Notes: a model not told the origin generated them from the sequence alone. Shown: positions 53,672 to 62,550, counted from the stretch's first letter. The stretch is DNA of 64,000 nucleotides from Pseudomonadota bacterium (GCA_023457895.1 JAEXAY010000017.1:1-64000); one strand, 5' to 3'. Program-made: numbers and translations.

Positions 53672-53702
53672 CCTCCCCGTCGCCCATGCGGACGAGGGGA
53701 GG
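53672..53702. terminator. Hairpin between convergent hypothetical and TonB receptor genes
   Basis: CCTCCCC pairs with GGGGAGG around a 17-base loop that itself contains GTC/GAC. Six A residues flank it on the left and CTTGTTTCTT on the right, so it can act as a terminator in both directions. Confidence 0.65.
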
Positions 53703-53715
53703 CGCTTGTTTCTTA

Positions 53716-55791
53716 TCAATAGTCGATGCCGATCCGCACGAACAGGCTGCGGCCGACGCCCGGCATATGCTCGCCAACGGCGACCGCGCCGCCGGGGACG
53801 CGGTTGATCCCGGCAAGATGGTCGGCATAGCGGCGGTCGAAGATATTCTCGACACCTGCCGACAGGCTCAGCCGGTCTGCCAGCCGATAGCCGCCCCATA
53901 GGTTGGCGATGACCCAGCCGGGACTCGCGCGCTCGCTGTTGGTGGCCGAGACCTTGTCCTGCTTGGCCGCTCCCACCGCTTCGGCGCTGACCCACCAGCC
54001 ATCGATGCCCCAGGTGAGGCTGGCGCGGCCGTTCAATGGCGCGATGCGGTAGAGATTGTCGCCGATGTCGCGCCGCTTGCCGCGCACATAGGAGGCGGTC
54101 GCGGAAAACTCGAGGCCGGGCAGGATCACCCAGTTTAGGTCCATGTCGGCGCCGTAAAGTTCGGCATCGACATTGGCGAACATCAGCGGCGTCGCATCGC
54201 CGTTCATCGCCGCGATCATGCGCTGCGCCGTCATGCTCGCCGGAACCGGTACGCCCTGGATATAATTGTCGATCCGGCGATAGTAGATCGACGGACGCAG
54301 GCGCAGCGTTCCGGTTTCGATGTCGACGCCGCCTTCCGCGGTCCAGGCTTCCTCAGGCTTGAGCGCGGCGTTGCCGATATAGATATTGCCGTCGGCAAGG
54401 CCCCCGCTCGCTTCGGTCGGCACCCAGCCATGGCGTTCGACCGCGTTGGGGATGCGCGACTTGTGGGCAAGCGTCAGGCGCGGGCGGATCGCACCCTCCT
54501 CACCCCACAGCCGGATCACCGCGTCCCATGTCGTGTCCTCGAGCGGGCGATTGGCCGCGCCCACCTGTCTGGCGAGCATCGCCAGCATTGGCGGCACCGC
54601 CGCGCCGGTGGTGGGGTCCGCCATGCGCGAACGGGCCATATCGACCCGCGCGCCTGCTTCGAGCCGGTAGCCGCCAAGGTTCGTCGCGACCTCGCCGAAC
54701 AGGCCGAGCCGGTGCTGGTCGACGCGGTTGAGCGAGGTGATCGCAAAGCCCGGCACATTGGGGTTGGTAATCGTGACCAGCCGGTCGACCTGCTCGCCAT
54801 CGACGCCGGCGGTGAAGATGCCGCGCTGGAGCGACAGCGCTGCGGTCAGCGTATCGGCATCGGCATAGCTGTAGCGCCACTTGCTGCGATCGGCGGGAGC
54901 GGGCCGGAAGCTGAAATTCTCCATCCCATGCTTGACCGCGGCATAGCCCAGCTCTGCCTTCAGGCGCGCGATGCCGATATCGCCATCAAAGGCGATCCGG
55001 GCGAAATTGCTATGGAAGAAATCGATGTCCATCGCATAGGGCGGATTGCCGCTGCGGCCGGTTTCCTGCCGCCGCAGATCGAGCGACAGGCTGTTGCCGC
55101 CGCTTTGGAAGCCGCCGGAGACGCCATAGGTCAGCCGCTCATAGCCGGTCGAGGCGGCGCGACCGCCCTTGCCGATGCGATAATCATCGCCCTCCTCCCA
55201 CGAGCCGATGACGTTGAAGCGGAAGCGCTCGCTCGCGGCGCCCGCGACGCCGCCCGCGGCAAGGCCGTGATCGGCGGTGCGATAGCTTGCCGCCGCGCTG
55301 ATCGCGGGCGCAAATGTGGATGCGGCGCCGAAATCCACCTGCTTGAGCCGCGCGTTGACCGACCCGCCAAGGCCCGGCCCTTCGCGCACCGGTCCGGTGC
55401 CGCGGCTGACCTCGATGCGGTCGACAAGGATCATCGGCGCATAATGGAGCGGCGGGTCCATCGCGTTGGGGCCGCCGGTCTGGAACTTCTGGCCGTTGAC
55501 GCGCAGCAGCAGCCGGTCGGAAAACAGGCCGCGATACTGGACCTGGCCCGAGATCGGCCCGTTGCCGATGATCGCCGCGCCGGGCAGCCTCGCGACGAGT
55601 GCGGCGGCATCGGGCGCGCTCGCCTCGCCATCGGCCGGGCTGGTGGTGAAGCTGGTGTCCTCGCTGACCTGTCCGGTGACGACGATGACGTCGGTCAGCG
55701 GATCGGACGGACGGGTTTCCTGCGCAAGGGCAGGGGAGCTCGCCAGCGCGAGCAGCGACGCGCCATAAAGCGCGCAATAACGATGTTGCAT
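53716..55791 (-). CDS. TonB-dependent receptor, possibly for copper
   Basis: A 691-residue outer membrane receptor with a signal peptide ending PALAQ. The TonB box region is TDVIVVTGQ. The plug has VQYRGLFSDRLLLRVNGQKF, MDPPLHYAPMILVDRIEV and SRGTGPVREGPG, similar to OprC/NosA-type copper receptors. The barrel ends with SLFVRIGIDY. Substrate is inferred from plug similarity and the DUF2946 neighbour, which is often linked with copper. Its ribosome-binding site AGGAT lies in a hairpin arm (55800-55810). Confidence 0.85.
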   Translation of the reverse strand: MQHRYCALYGASLLALASSPALAQETRPSDPLTDVIVVTGQVSEDTSFTTSPADGEASAPDAAALVARLPGAAIIGNGPISGQVQYRGLFSDRLLLRVNGQKFQTGGPNAMDPPLHYAPMILVDRIEVSRGTGPVREGPGLGGSVNARLKQVDFGAASTFAPAISAAASYRTADHGLAAGGVAGAASERFRFNVIGSWEEGDDYRIGKGGRAASTGYERLTYGVSGGFQSGGNSLSLDLRRQETGRSGNPPYAMDIDFFHSNFARIAFDGDIGIARLKAELGYAAVKHGMENFSFRPAPADRSKWRYSYADADTLTAALSLQRGIFTAGVDGEQVDRLVTITNPNVPGFAITSLNRVDQHRLGLFGEVATNLGGYRLEAGARVDMARSRMADPTTGAAVPPMLAMLARQVGAANRPLEDTTWDAVIRLWGEEGAIRPRLTLAHKSRIPNAVERHGWVPTEASGGLADGNIYIGNAALKPEEAWTAEGGVDIETGTLRLRPSIYYRRIDNYIQGVPVPASMTAQRMIAAMNGDATPLMFANVDAELYGADMDLNWVILPGLEFSATASYVRGKRRDIGDNLYRIAPLNGRASLTWGIDGWWVSAEAVGAAKQDKVSATNSERASPGWVIANLWGGYRLADRLSLSAGVENIFDRRYADHLAGINRVPGGAVAVGEHMPGVGRSLFVRIGIDY

Positions 55792-55799
55792 GAATAGCT

Positions 55800-55874
55800 A
55801 TCCTGTAAATCACTGTCGATGGCCCGCCGCCGCGTCTGGTGACGCGCTTCCGGGCGGTGTGTCATTTACAGGAT
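55800..55874 (-). promoter_or_regulatory. Intercistronic hairpin overlapping the DUF2946 stop and the TonB receptor RBS
   Basis: Eleven-base perfect arms (ATCCTGTAAAT at 55874-55864 and ATTTACAGGAT at 55810-55800, read on the minus strand) enclose a second 6-bp stem with a 4-base loop (55831-55846). The first arm contains the DUF2946 stop codon TAA. The second contains AGGAT, 8 bases before the receptor ATG. Ribosomes finishing DUF2946 would open the stem, so translation of the receptor should depend on that of DUF2946. Confidence 0.6.
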
Positions 55875-56261
55875 GGCAGGCGGTCCGGTGGCGAAGGGCG
55901 GCGGCGCGGCAAGACCGCGTCCCGGTGCGGTGGCAAACGCCGTTTCATGGTCCGCAATAACAGTACGCCACAGCGGCGGTGCGATGGCGGCTGGCGCGGG
56001 CGGCATGTCGAGCGCGGCTGCGGCGACGGCAAACGGACATTCGCTGCCCTTCGCCGCCTTGTCGTGCGATGTTGGCTCGCGCTCGATCTGGATGACCAGC
56101 CGCTGGATCGACGGGTCCTCGCTGCAGAGGCCAACCTCGATCCCCATGCTGGTCGCGACCGGCATGGTCCCGGCTGGAAAGGCAAGGCGCATCGCCAGCG
56201 CAGCGACGACCGCCAGCCGCACCAGCCAGACATGCTTGATAAGGGAAAGTCCGCGTTGCAC
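55866..56261 (-). CDS. DUF2946 family protein
   Basis: A 131-residue small protein. An N-terminal hydrophobic helix (VWLVRLAVVAALAMRLAFPA) is followed by GTMP and a short region with SECPFAVAAA, the Cys-Pro-Phe mark of DUF2946. The tail is Pro/Ala-rich. The start is GTG after AGGGGGCAAGGCC. Members often precede TonB copper receptors; a metal or receptor-related role is inferred, not shown. It lies 74 bp before the receptor gene. Confidence 0.78.
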   Translation of the reverse strand: MQRGLSLIKHVWLVRLAVVAALAMRLAFPAGTMPVATSMGIEVGLCSEDPSIQRLVIQIEREPTSHDKAAKGSECPFAVAAAALDMPPAPAAIAPPLWRTVIADHETAFATAPGRGLAAPPPFATGPPAIL

Positions 56262-56316
56262 GGCCTTGCCCCCTAGAGGCGGGCCGGGCCCAAGGCAATA
56301 ATTGAAATCAAGCGCT

Positions 56317-56925
56317 TCAAATCAGGCCGAGATCCGCGAGTGTGGCGCGCAGGCCTTCGGCGCCGGTAAACACATGGCCCGCCATGCCTATGCTCTGCGC
56401 GCCCGCGACATTTTCCGGGCGGTCGTCGACGAACAGGCATTGGCCCGCCTCAAGGGCGAAGCGGTCGAGCGCCAGCCGGTAGATGGCGGGATCGGGCTTC
56501 ACCAGCTTTTCGCTCCCCGAAACGAGGATGCCCCTGAACGGTGCGAACAGCTCCGCCTCGCGCGCATGAAAATCGGGCCAGAATTCGCCGCTGAAATTGG
56601 TGATCGCGTAAAGCGGGACATCGCGCGCGGCGAGGTCGCGGACCAGCGTCCGCATCCCCGGCAGGATAGCGCCCAGCGTCTCGCCGAACCGCGGGCCAAA
56701 GGCGCGGATGAGGCCGGCATGGGCAGGATACGCGGCGATCAGCTCGGCGCTGGTGTCGGCAAAGGCGCGGCCCTCGTCATGCTGGTGATGCCAGGCGGGC
56801 GTCACCACCTCGCGGACGAACCATTCCAGCTGGTCCGGATCGTCGATCAGCTTGCGGTAGAGGGCGCGGATATCCCATTCCACCAGCACCTTGCCGACAT
56901 CGAAGATTACCGTGTCGATCGCCAT
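56317..56925 (-). CDS. HAD-superfamily hydrolase, haloacid-dehalogenase-like
   Basis: A 202-residue HAD-IA hydrolase (YihX-like). Motif 1 is VIFDVGKVLVEWD, in which the second Asp of the usual DxD is Gly, as in YihX-type alpha-D-glucose-1-phosphate phosphatases and dehalogenases. Motif 2 is YAITNFSGEFW, the Lys is in KLVKPDPAIY and motif 4 is LFVDDRPENV. The start MAIDTVIFDVG follows GGAGAGCGGGA. The next gene upstream on this strand is rpmJ, with a terminator between. Confidence 0.86.
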   Translation of the reverse strand: MAIDTVIFDVGKVLVEWDIRALYRKLIDDPDQLEWFVREVVTPAWHHQHDEGRAFADTSAELIAAYPAHAGLIRAFGPRFGETLGAILPGMRTLVRDLAARDVPLYAITNFSGEFWPDFHAREAELFAPFRGILVSGSEKLVKPDPAIYRLALDRFALEAGQCLFVDDRPENVAGAQSIGMAGHVFTGAEGLRATLADLGLI

Positions 56926-56951
56926 TCCCGCTCTCCGTTGCACGGACACGC

Positions 56952-56986
56952 AAAAACCGCCGCGCGGGTCATCCCCGGACGGCGGT
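56952..56986 (-). terminator. Intrinsic terminator after rpmJ
   Basis: On the minus strand ACCGCCG pairs with CGGCGGT across a 21-base loop and TTTTG follows. It is 41 bp after the rpmJ stop and just upstream of the HAD gene on the same strand. Confidence 0.7.
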
Positions 56987-57027
56987 CTTCAACATTTTCA
57001 AACCGGTTATTCAGTCGCGAAAAGGGA

Positions 57028-57153
57028 TTAACCCTGACGCGCCTTGAAACGGCGGTTGGTCTTGTTGATGACATAGGTGCGGCCGCGACGACGGATCACG
57101 CGATTGTCCCGGTGACGGTCCTTGAGCGACTTCAAGCTGTTGCGGATCTTCAT
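57028..57153 (-). CDS. rpmJ: 50S ribosomal protein L36
   Basis: A 41-codon gene reading [20 protein letters not shown] and then [20 protein letters not shown]. This is the alphaproteobacterial L36 type without the zinc-binding cysteines, so it does not need zinc. TAA is at 57028-57030. The ATG is preceded by AAGCGTTTCGCC, with no strong ribosome-binding site. It stands alone with a terminator downstream. Confidence 0.94.
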   Translation of the reverse strand: MKIRNSLKSLKDRHRDNRVIRRRGRTYVINKTNRRFKARQG

Positions 57154-57263
57154 GGCGAAACGCTTCCAAAATAGAGTACAAATGAATGTGAAGGCGCGCA
57201 GTTACGGGTGGAGGCCGTCAAAGTCAACCCGATTCGGGGGAATGCCGGTCGATTCGGGATGAA

Positions 57264-58268
57264 TCAGGCATTACTCCGCGCCGCCAGCTGCTTTTCCCAC
57301 TGCAGCGCATGCGCGACAATCATGTCGAGATCGTCATGGCGCGGCTCCCAGCCAAAGGTTTCGACGATGCGGGCATTGTCCGATATCAGCGAATCGGGAT
57401 CGCCCGCGCGCCGGCCCTGCATCTCGCGCCTGATCGTGACGCCGGCCACCCGGTCGACCGCGTCGAGCACCTCCAGCACTGAAAAGCCCCGGCCATAGCC
57501 GCAGTTGAGCCGGTAGCTGCGGTCCGGATTGGCGGCCAGCGCTTCAAGCGCCAGCACATGCGCGGCGGCGAGATCGCTGACATGGATATAGTCGCGCACC
57601 CCGGTGCCATCGGGCGTTGCAAAGTCGGTGCCAAACACGCCGACGCTCTCGCGCCGCCCGAGCGCGGCTTCCACCGCCACCTTGATGAGGTGGGTCGCGC
57701 CCGCGGTCGACTGGCCGGAACGCCCCTCAGGGTCCGCCCCCGCCACGTTGAAATAGCGCAGCGCGCAATAGTTGAGCGGGTGCGCAGCCGCGACATCGGC
57801 GAGCATCTGCTCGGTCATCAGTTTCGACCAGCCATAAGGGTTGATCGGCCGCTGCGGCGTTTCCTCCCGCACCGGCGATTCGTCCGGGATGCCATAGGTC
57901 GCGGCGGTCGAGGAAAAGATGAAATGGGCAACCCCCCCGGCCACCGCCACTTCAAGGAGGGCGCGGCTCGCGGCGGTGTTGTTGCCATAATATTTGAGCG
58001 GGTTCTCGACCGATTCCGGCACGATGATCGACCCGGCAAAATGCATGATCGCGCCGATGCCATGATCGGCAATCGTCCGGCGCACCAGCGTGCTGTCGGC
58101 CACATCGCCTTCGACGAACGGCACATCATCCGGCACCGCCCAGCGGAAGCCGGTGACGAGATTGTCGATCACCACCACCGGCCAGCCTGCATCCTTCAGG
58201 GCGAAGACCGCATGGCTGCCGATATAACCGGCGCCGCCGGTGACGAGAACGGGGAAGGTCTTGCTCAT
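57264..58268 (-). CDS. galE: UDP-glucose 4-epimerase
   Basis: A 334-residue short-chain dehydrogenase/reductase. The NAD site is VLVTGGAGYIGSH. The catalytic region has SSTAATYG (Ser) and NPYGWSKLMTEQ (Tyr-x-x-x-Lys). YFNVAGADPEGRSG binds the sugar nucleotide. It interconverts UDP-glucose and UDP-galactose for surface sugars. The start MSKTFPVLV is preferred; a Met four codons upstream is possible. It has no neighbour of the same pathway, apart from pgmG 11 kb away. Confidence 0.93.
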   Translation of the reverse strand: MSKTFPVLVTGGAGYIGSHAVFALKDAGWPVVVIDNLVTGFRWAVPDDVPFVEGDVADSTLVRRTIADHGIGAIMHFAGSIIVPESVENPLKYYGNNTAASRALLEVAVAGGVAHFIFSSTAATYGIPDESPVREETPQRPINPYGWSKLMTEQMLADVAAAHPLNYCALRYFNVAGADPEGRSGQSTAGATHLIKVAVEAALGRRESVGVFGTDFATPDGTGVRDYIHVSDLAAAHVLALEALAANPDRSYRLNCGYGRGFSVLEVLDAVDRVAGVTIRREMQGRRAGDPDSLISDNARIVETFGWEPRHDDLDMIVAHALQWEKQLAARSNA

Positions 58269-58386
58269 GGCTGCGCTCATAGCATGATTTTGTTAAATGC
58301 CAGTTCAGTCATCACCGGCTAGGGTAAATTTTGTACCGGTGCGGACATTTTCCAGCCGCCGCGCCGCTTAACAGGGACAATGAACC

Positions 58387-58986
58387 ATGCGTTTTCTGAG
58401 GATAATTCCGCTCGTCGCTGCGCCCCTTGCGCTCGCCGCCTGCGCCACCACCACGGCCGCACCGGTTGACGTGACGCGGTTCCATCGTGCCGCGGACATG
58501 GCCCTGGCGCCCGCGACTTTCACGATCGAAACCTCCACCGCCTTTGGCGGCAACAGCCTCGAAGAGGCGGTGTGGAAGGATGCGGTCGCGGCCGAGCTCG
58601 GCCGTCTGGGCTTCACGCGCAGCGCTGGCGGAGCGCCCTACAGCGTCACCGTCCATCATGATCGCGGGATGATCCGCCCGGGCGCAGACGGGCGCCGCGG
58701 CCCGGTTTCGGTCGGCGTTGGCGGTTCGACCGGAAGTTATGGATCGGGCCTTGGCGTCGGGATCGGTATCGACCTGTCTGGCCCGCCCAGACCGCGCATC
58801 GGTGATGATCTCGCGGTCCGCATCACCCGCCGCAGCGACAGCGCCGTGGTGTGGGAGGGACGCGCGTCGAGCGAAGCGAAACAGGGCAGCGCGGCGGCGC
58901 AACCCCATGTCATGGCTGCAAAAATGGCAGCCGCCCTGTTCAAGGACTTCCCCGGAGAGAATGGCGCGTCTATCAGGGTGAAATGA
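58387..58986 (+). CDS. DUF4136 family lipoprotein
   Basis: A 199-residue lipoprotein with a lipobox ending LAAC. The body reads [20 protein letters not shown], a Gly-rich stretch ([20 protein letters not shown]), then [20 protein letters not shown]. This is the layout of DUF4136, found in the envelope with unknown role. The stop overlaps the M14 peptidase start by ATGA. That tight link suggests the two proteins are made together. Confidence 0.8.
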   Translation: MRFLRIIPLVAAPLALAACATTTAAPVDVTRFHRAADMALAPATFTIETSTAFGGNSLEEAVWKDAVAAELGRLGFTRSAGGAPYSVTVHHDRGMIRPGADGRRGPVSVGVGGSTGSYGSGLGVGIGIDLSGPPRPRIGDDLAVRITRRSDSAVVWEGRASSEAKQGSAAAQPHVMAAKMAAALFKDFPGENGASIRVK

Positions 58987-60116
58987 CCGACATCCAGATC
59001 AATGCCGCGTTCGACAGCGGCAATATCATCGTCAACCAGATCACCGGCACCACCGCCCATCTTGCCATCCGCAAGGATCGCGAATCGGATTTCTTCCAGT
59101 GGTTCCATTTCCGCGTCGCCTGCCGGGCCGGGGATGTGCTCGAAATGCACATCACGGGCCTTGCGGCTTCGGCCTATCCGCTGGGGTGGGAAAATTACCG
59201 GGCCTGCGTGTCGGAGGACCGTGACAGCTGGCTGCGCGCCGATACCAACTGGGACGCTGCGGCCGATGGCGGCACGCTCAGCATCCGCTGGGAAGCGACC
59301 AGCGATGTCGTCTGGTTCGCCTATTTCGCGCCCTATTCGCTCGAACGCCATTATGATCTCGTCGCCAATGCGGCGGCCTATGAAGGGGTGACGCTGCGCC
59401 AGCTCGGCACCAGCCTTGAAGGCCGTCCGATCGATTGCCTCGAGCTTGGCGAGGGCGGCAAGCAGGTGTGGCTCTACGCGCGCCAGCACCCCGGCGAATC
59501 GATGGCCGAATGGTGGATGGAAGGCGCTCTGGACTTGCTGACCGATCCGCATGATCCGGTGGCGCGCAAGCTGCTCAAGCAATGCCGTTTCCATATCGTG
59601 CCCAACATGAACCCCGACGGCAGCTTCCGCGGGCACCTGCGCACCAACCATGCGGGCGTCAATCTCAACCGCGAATGGGCCGAGCCGAGCCTTGAAAAAT
59701 CGCCCGAGGTGCTGTGCGTCCGCAACGCGATGGATGAAAGCGGCGTCGATTTCGCGATGGACGTCCATGGCGACGAAGCGATTGCCGCGGTGTTCTTCGC
59801 CGGCTTCGAGGGCATCCCCTCGTGGAACGAGGCGCAGTACGGAAAATTCGTGAAGTTCCGCGAAGCGCTCGCGCGCCGCACGCCCGATTTCCAGACTGAA
59901 CTCGGCTATGACGAATCAAAGCCCGGCGAGGCCAATCTTTCCATGTCGACCAACCAGCTTGCCGAACGCTTTGGCGCGGTCGCGATGACGCTCGAAATGC
60001 CGTTCAAGGACAACCAGTTCCTCGCCGACGAAGACCATGGCTGGTCGCCCGAACGCTCGATGCAACTGGCGCGCGATTGCCTGGCAACGCTGGCAGAGTT
60101 GGTTGACGAGGTTTAG
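58983..60116 (+). CDS. Carboxypeptidase family protein (M14)
   Basis: A 377-residue M14 zinc peptidase of the cytosolic carboxypeptidase-like (Nna1/CCP) type. An N-terminal beta domain (about 1-130) precedes the catalytic domain. Zinc ligands are His169 and Glu172 in [13 protein letters not shown] and His262 in AMDVHGDE; the substrate-binding [13 protein letters not shown] and NLNREW are intact, and the catalytic Glu is in TLEMPFKDN. No signal peptide is present. The bacterial function is unknown. It is coupled to DUF4136 by ATGA. Confidence 0.9.
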   Translation: MTDIQINAAFDSGNIIVNQITGTTAHLAIRKDRESDFFQWFHFRVACRAGDVLEMHITGLAASAYPLGWENYRACVSEDRDSWLRADTNWDAAADGGTLSIRWEATSDVVWFAYFAPYSLERHYDLVANAAAYEGVTLRQLGTSLEGRPIDCLELGEGGKQVWLYARQHPGESMAEWWMEGALDLLTDPHDPVARKLLKQCRFHIVPNMNPDGSFRGHLRTNHAGVNLNREWAEPSLEKSPEVLCVRNAMDESGVDFAMDVHGDEAIAAVFFAGFEGIPSWNEAQYGKFVKFREALARRTPDFQTELGYDESKPGEANLSMSTNQLAERFGAVAMTLEMPFKDNQFLADEDHGWSPERSMQLARDCLATLAELVDEV

Positions 60117-60117
60117 C

Positions 60118-60750
60118 GTGGCCGAGCCACTTTCGTTTGTTGGCTTCGGCTACAACTTCCTAAAAGATTGTATTCTTGGAATTAGAAAACGCTTCCGAAA
60201 ATTGACGCCGGAGCAGCGCTTGGCTTACCGCGAAAAGTGGAAGTCGAAATTCGAAGAGGAGCTAAGCAGATGCCGTCGCGACAACCTGCGGCCTGATGTG
60301 ATCATTCATGATGTGAAGCGCCCTCATCAATATCCGGGTACAGGATCCGGCAAAGGCATTTCTCCTTGGTTCAAAGCATATTTCATAGGGATGTATCACG
60401 GCGGCCTAGAAATCGCTCTAACTGTCAATGAGTTATCCTATGACGATCAGTACGGAGGTTGGTATATTACTGACGATTTGTCGATAGATCATCGCACCGC
60501 ATTTCTCGTTGGCCGGATTCCGTTCGAACAAATTGAATATGTCGAGTTCGATGGCGACGAATATTACAACTATCCACACATTTTTTGTCATTTCACACTA
60601 CGTGGCGAACCTTATGAAAGTCTGCGATATTGTATCGAACGGATGATGCCGCACACAAAATATTTAGAAGAATTGGCCTCTTATAAAGACGTTCAGCTTT
60701 CTAGCCAAAAAGCTGGAACTAGACCGTTTAAGCCTTTAGCAGAACAATAA
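60118..60750 (+). CDS. AT-rich orphan gene of unknown function
   Basis: A 210-residue protein with no family I recognise. The GTG start is 1 bp after the M14 stop and behind GAGG. By eye the base composition is clearly lower in GC than the neighbours, with many TTA, ATA, ATT and TTT codons that are rare nearby. A basic N-terminal part ([20 protein letters not shown]) is followed by acidic, aromatic-rich sequence ([20 protein letters not shown]). It was probably acquired by transfer and is now placed between M14 and gpmA. Confidence 0.7.
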   Translation: MAEPLSFVGFGYNFLKDCILGIRKRFRKLTPEQRLAYREKWKSKFEEELSRCRRDNLRPDVIIHDVKRPHQYPGTGSGKGISPWFKAYFIGMYHGGLEIALTVNELSYDDQYGGWYITDDLSIDHRTAFLVGRIPFEQIEYVEFDGDEYYNYPHIFCHFTLRGEPYESLRYCIERMMPHTKYLEELASYKDVQLSSQKAGTRPFKPLAEQ

Positions 60751-60761
60751 AAGGAATCCCT

Positions 60762-61448
60762 ATGCCCACCCTCGTTCTTATCCGTCATGGCCAGTCGCAA
60801 TGGAATCTGGAGAATCGCTTTACCGGCTGGTGGGATGTCGATGTGACCGAGAAGGGCGCGGAGGAAGCGCGCGCGGCCGGGCGTCTGATGAAGGACAAGG
60901 GGCTCGATTTCGACCAATGCTATACTTCGGTGCAGACGCGGGCGATCAAGACGCTCAACCTCGCGCTCGAGGAAATGGGGCGGCTGTGGCTGCCGGTCGA
61001 GAAGGACTGGCATTTGAACGAGCGCCATTATGGCGGCCTCACCGGACTCAACAAGGCCGAGACCGCGGCGAAACATGGCGATGAGCAGGTGCATATCTGG
61101 CGCCGCAGCTTTGACATTCCGCCGCCGCCGCTGGAGGCGGGCTCCGAATATGACCTGTCGCAGGACCGGCGCTATGCGGGCATCGCCATTCCCGATACCG
61201 AGAGCCTCAAGGACACGATCGCGCGCGTGCTGCCCTATTGGGAAAGCCGCATCGCGCCGGACCTCAAGGCGGGCAAGCGCGTGCTGATCTCGGCACATGG
61301 CAACAGCCTGCGCGCGCTGGTCAAGCATCTTTCGAACATTCCCGACGACGAGATTACCGGCCTCGAAATCCCGACCGGGCAGCCGATCGTCTATGAACTG
61401 GACGACGCGCTGAATGCCACGGACCGCTATTATCTGAGCGAGCGCTAG
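60762..61448 (+). CDS. gpmA: 2,3-bisphosphoglycerate-dependent phosphoglycerate mutase
   Basis: A 228-residue glycolytic mutase that interconverts 3- and 2-phosphoglycerate. The phosphohistidine His9 is in [18 protein letters not shown]. Other family marks are [14 protein letters not shown] and [15 protein letters not shown] (second His). The dPGM length is typical. AAAAGGAATCCCT precedes the ATG. The orphan gene directly upstream ends 11 bp before it, so the normal promoter may have been pushed upstream or lies inside the orphan. Confidence 0.96.
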   Translation: MPTLVLIRHGQSQWNLENRFTGWWDVDVTEKGAEEARAAGRLMKDKGLDFDQCYTSVQTRAIKTLNLALEEMGRLWLPVEKDWHLNERHYGGLTGLNKAETAAKHGDEQVHIWRRSFDIPPPPLEAGSEYDLSQDRRYAGIAIPDTESLKDTIARVLPYWESRIAPDLKAGKRVLISAHGNSLRALVKHLSNIPDDEITGLEIPTGQPIVYELDDALNATDRYYLSER

Positions 61449-61457
61449 GGGACGGGG

Positions 61458-61556
61458 TTGCGAGCGTTCGTCGTGCTGCACTTGTTTCAGCATCCATAAG
61501 GAAAAGCGCTATCGAGAGAGCAGGAACGATGGACCCTGAACCAGGTTCAGGGTGAC
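61458..61556. repeat. Mosaic of dispersed repeats downstream of gpmA
   Basis: The segment has GTGCTGCACTTGTTTCAGCA, a diverged form of a common sphingomonad repeat. At 61533-61553 there is a perfect 10-bp inverted repeat ACCCTGAACC/GGTTCAGGGT around one A. No coding frame is convincing. Confidence 0.5.
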
Positions 61557-61632
61557 GAAACCTGGGCGTGAGGGTGGCCTTGGCGTCTGCAAGCTCGCTG
61601 GCCCCACTTCGCCCTCCCAGCCCGCACAACGC

Positions 61633-61662
61633 AAAAAAGCCGCTCCGGCAAACGGAACGGCT
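61633..61662 (-). terminator. Intrinsic terminator after rpmG
   Basis: On the minus strand AGCCGTTCCG pairs with CGGAGCGGCT (one wobble) around a 5-base loop, and six T residues follow. It is 58 bp after the rpmG stop. Confidence 0.85.
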
Positions 61663-61719
61663 GATTCGCGAATCGCCTTGGGCAATCGGCTGGCGCGCGG
61701 AGCTGCGCGGCCGGGCGGA

Positions 61720-61887
61720 TTACTTGATCTTGGCTTCCTTGAACTCGACATGCTTGCGCACGACCGGGTCATATTTGCGCATCGACATTTTTTCGGTCTG
61801 GTTGCGCGGATTCTTCTTGGTCACGTAAAAGAAGCCGGTGTCAGCGGTGCTGACGAGACGGATTTTGATGGTGGTCGGCTTTGCCAT
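61720..61887 (-). CDS. rpmG: 50S ribosomal protein L33
   Basis: A 55-codon gene reading [20 protein letters not shown], then [20 protein letters not shown] and [14 protein letters not shown]. It is the cysteine-free L33 form, so it lacks the zinc ribbon. The ATG is at 61885-61887; the context upstream (GGGAACCCAAGGTC) supplies AAGG. A hairpin with a T tract lies 66 bp upstream on the same strand (61953-61978). Confidence 0.94.
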   Translation of the reverse strand: MAKPTTIKIRLVSTADTGFFYVTKKNPRNQTEKMSMRKYDPVVRKHVEFKEAKIK

Positions 61888-61952
61888 GACCTTGGGTTCC
61901 CTATGATGCGCCGCACCCCTTGCACGAGGCCACGGACGAAAAAATTTGCGGT

Positions 61953-61978
61953 AAAATAAAAAGCGGCTCTGAAGCCGC
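61953..61978 (-). terminator. Possible attenuator or short-RNA terminator upstream of rpmG
   Basis: On the minus strand GCGGCT-TCAG-AGCCGC is followed by TTTTTATTTT. It lies between rpmG and a TTGACA hexamer at 62019-62024. No gene on this strand ends before it. Confidence 0.55.
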
Positions 61979-61995
61979 CTTCTTTCAAGCGCCGC

Positions 61996-62024
61996 CCAAT
62001 GATGGAAAAGCAGCGCGCTGTCAA
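61996..62024 (-). promoter_or_regulatory. Candidate promoter for rpmG
   Basis: A perfect -35 hexamer TTGACA (62024-62019) stands 17 bases from CATTGG, a poor -10. Transcription from it would first cross the hairpin at 61953-61978 and then rpmG. The -10 is the weak point. Confidence 0.35.
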
Positions 62025-62157
62025 GGGGGGAGGGCGTGAAAGCGCGCGTCCACGCTCATTTCACAAAATCTTAACCATGATCGGAGATGCTGGCCTCGCA
62101 GGCGGCAAGCGGGTGCTGCGGCAGGCACCGGTGATCGACGCCGGCAAGGAGAGCGAC

Positions 62158-62550
62158 ATGCAGATGATGACGCAGCAATTCAGCGACTTCCGCAGCAATT
62201 TCGCCATGCGCGCCGGGAGCATGCTCGCCGCGCATATCGGTCTTGCCGACGAGATTGCCGAACTCGGACAGGCGGTGCTGCGCTCGGGCCACCGCCACTG
62301 GCCGGCCCGCGTTGCGGCGGTTCGGATAGCCGCCCAGCAATCGGGTTTTGCGACCGTTGCGCTGATTGCCCGCACGCTCGAATCGGAGCTGGCGGACGGC
62401 GGGCGGATGCGCGCCATTGCCTGCTACATGGAAGCGCTCGAGGATGCGCTCGACATTGATGCCGCGGCCGGCGCGGCGGGCGGCGCCTTGCGCGTGCGCG
62501 ATTATCAGGAAGCATTGCTTGCCTCACTGGCGCTGCGTATGCATGGCTGA
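62158..62550 (+). CDS. Helical hypothetical protein, possibly HPt-like
   Basis: A 130-residue, almost entirely helical protein that I do not recognise with confidence. The central part GHRHWPARVAAVRIAAQQSG with FATVALIARTLESELADGG resembles the second and third helices of histidine phosphotransfer (HPt) domains, but the phosphorylated His is not in its usual place. AAGGAGAGCGAC precedes the ATG at 62158; further in-frame ATGs upstream lack such a site. No kinase gene is next to it. Confidence 0.55.
   Translation: MQMMTQQFSDFRSNFAMRAGSMLAAHIGLADEIAELGQAVLRSGHRHWPARVAAVRIAAQQSGFATVALIARTLESELADGGRMRAIACYMEALEDALDIDAAAGAAGGALRVRDYQEALLASLALRMHG

Noticed and set aside
55791..55874. Cobalamin riboswitch before the TonB receptor
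   Set aside because: The interval is under 80 bp and has no B12-box-like sequence; a simple nested hairpin accounts for it.
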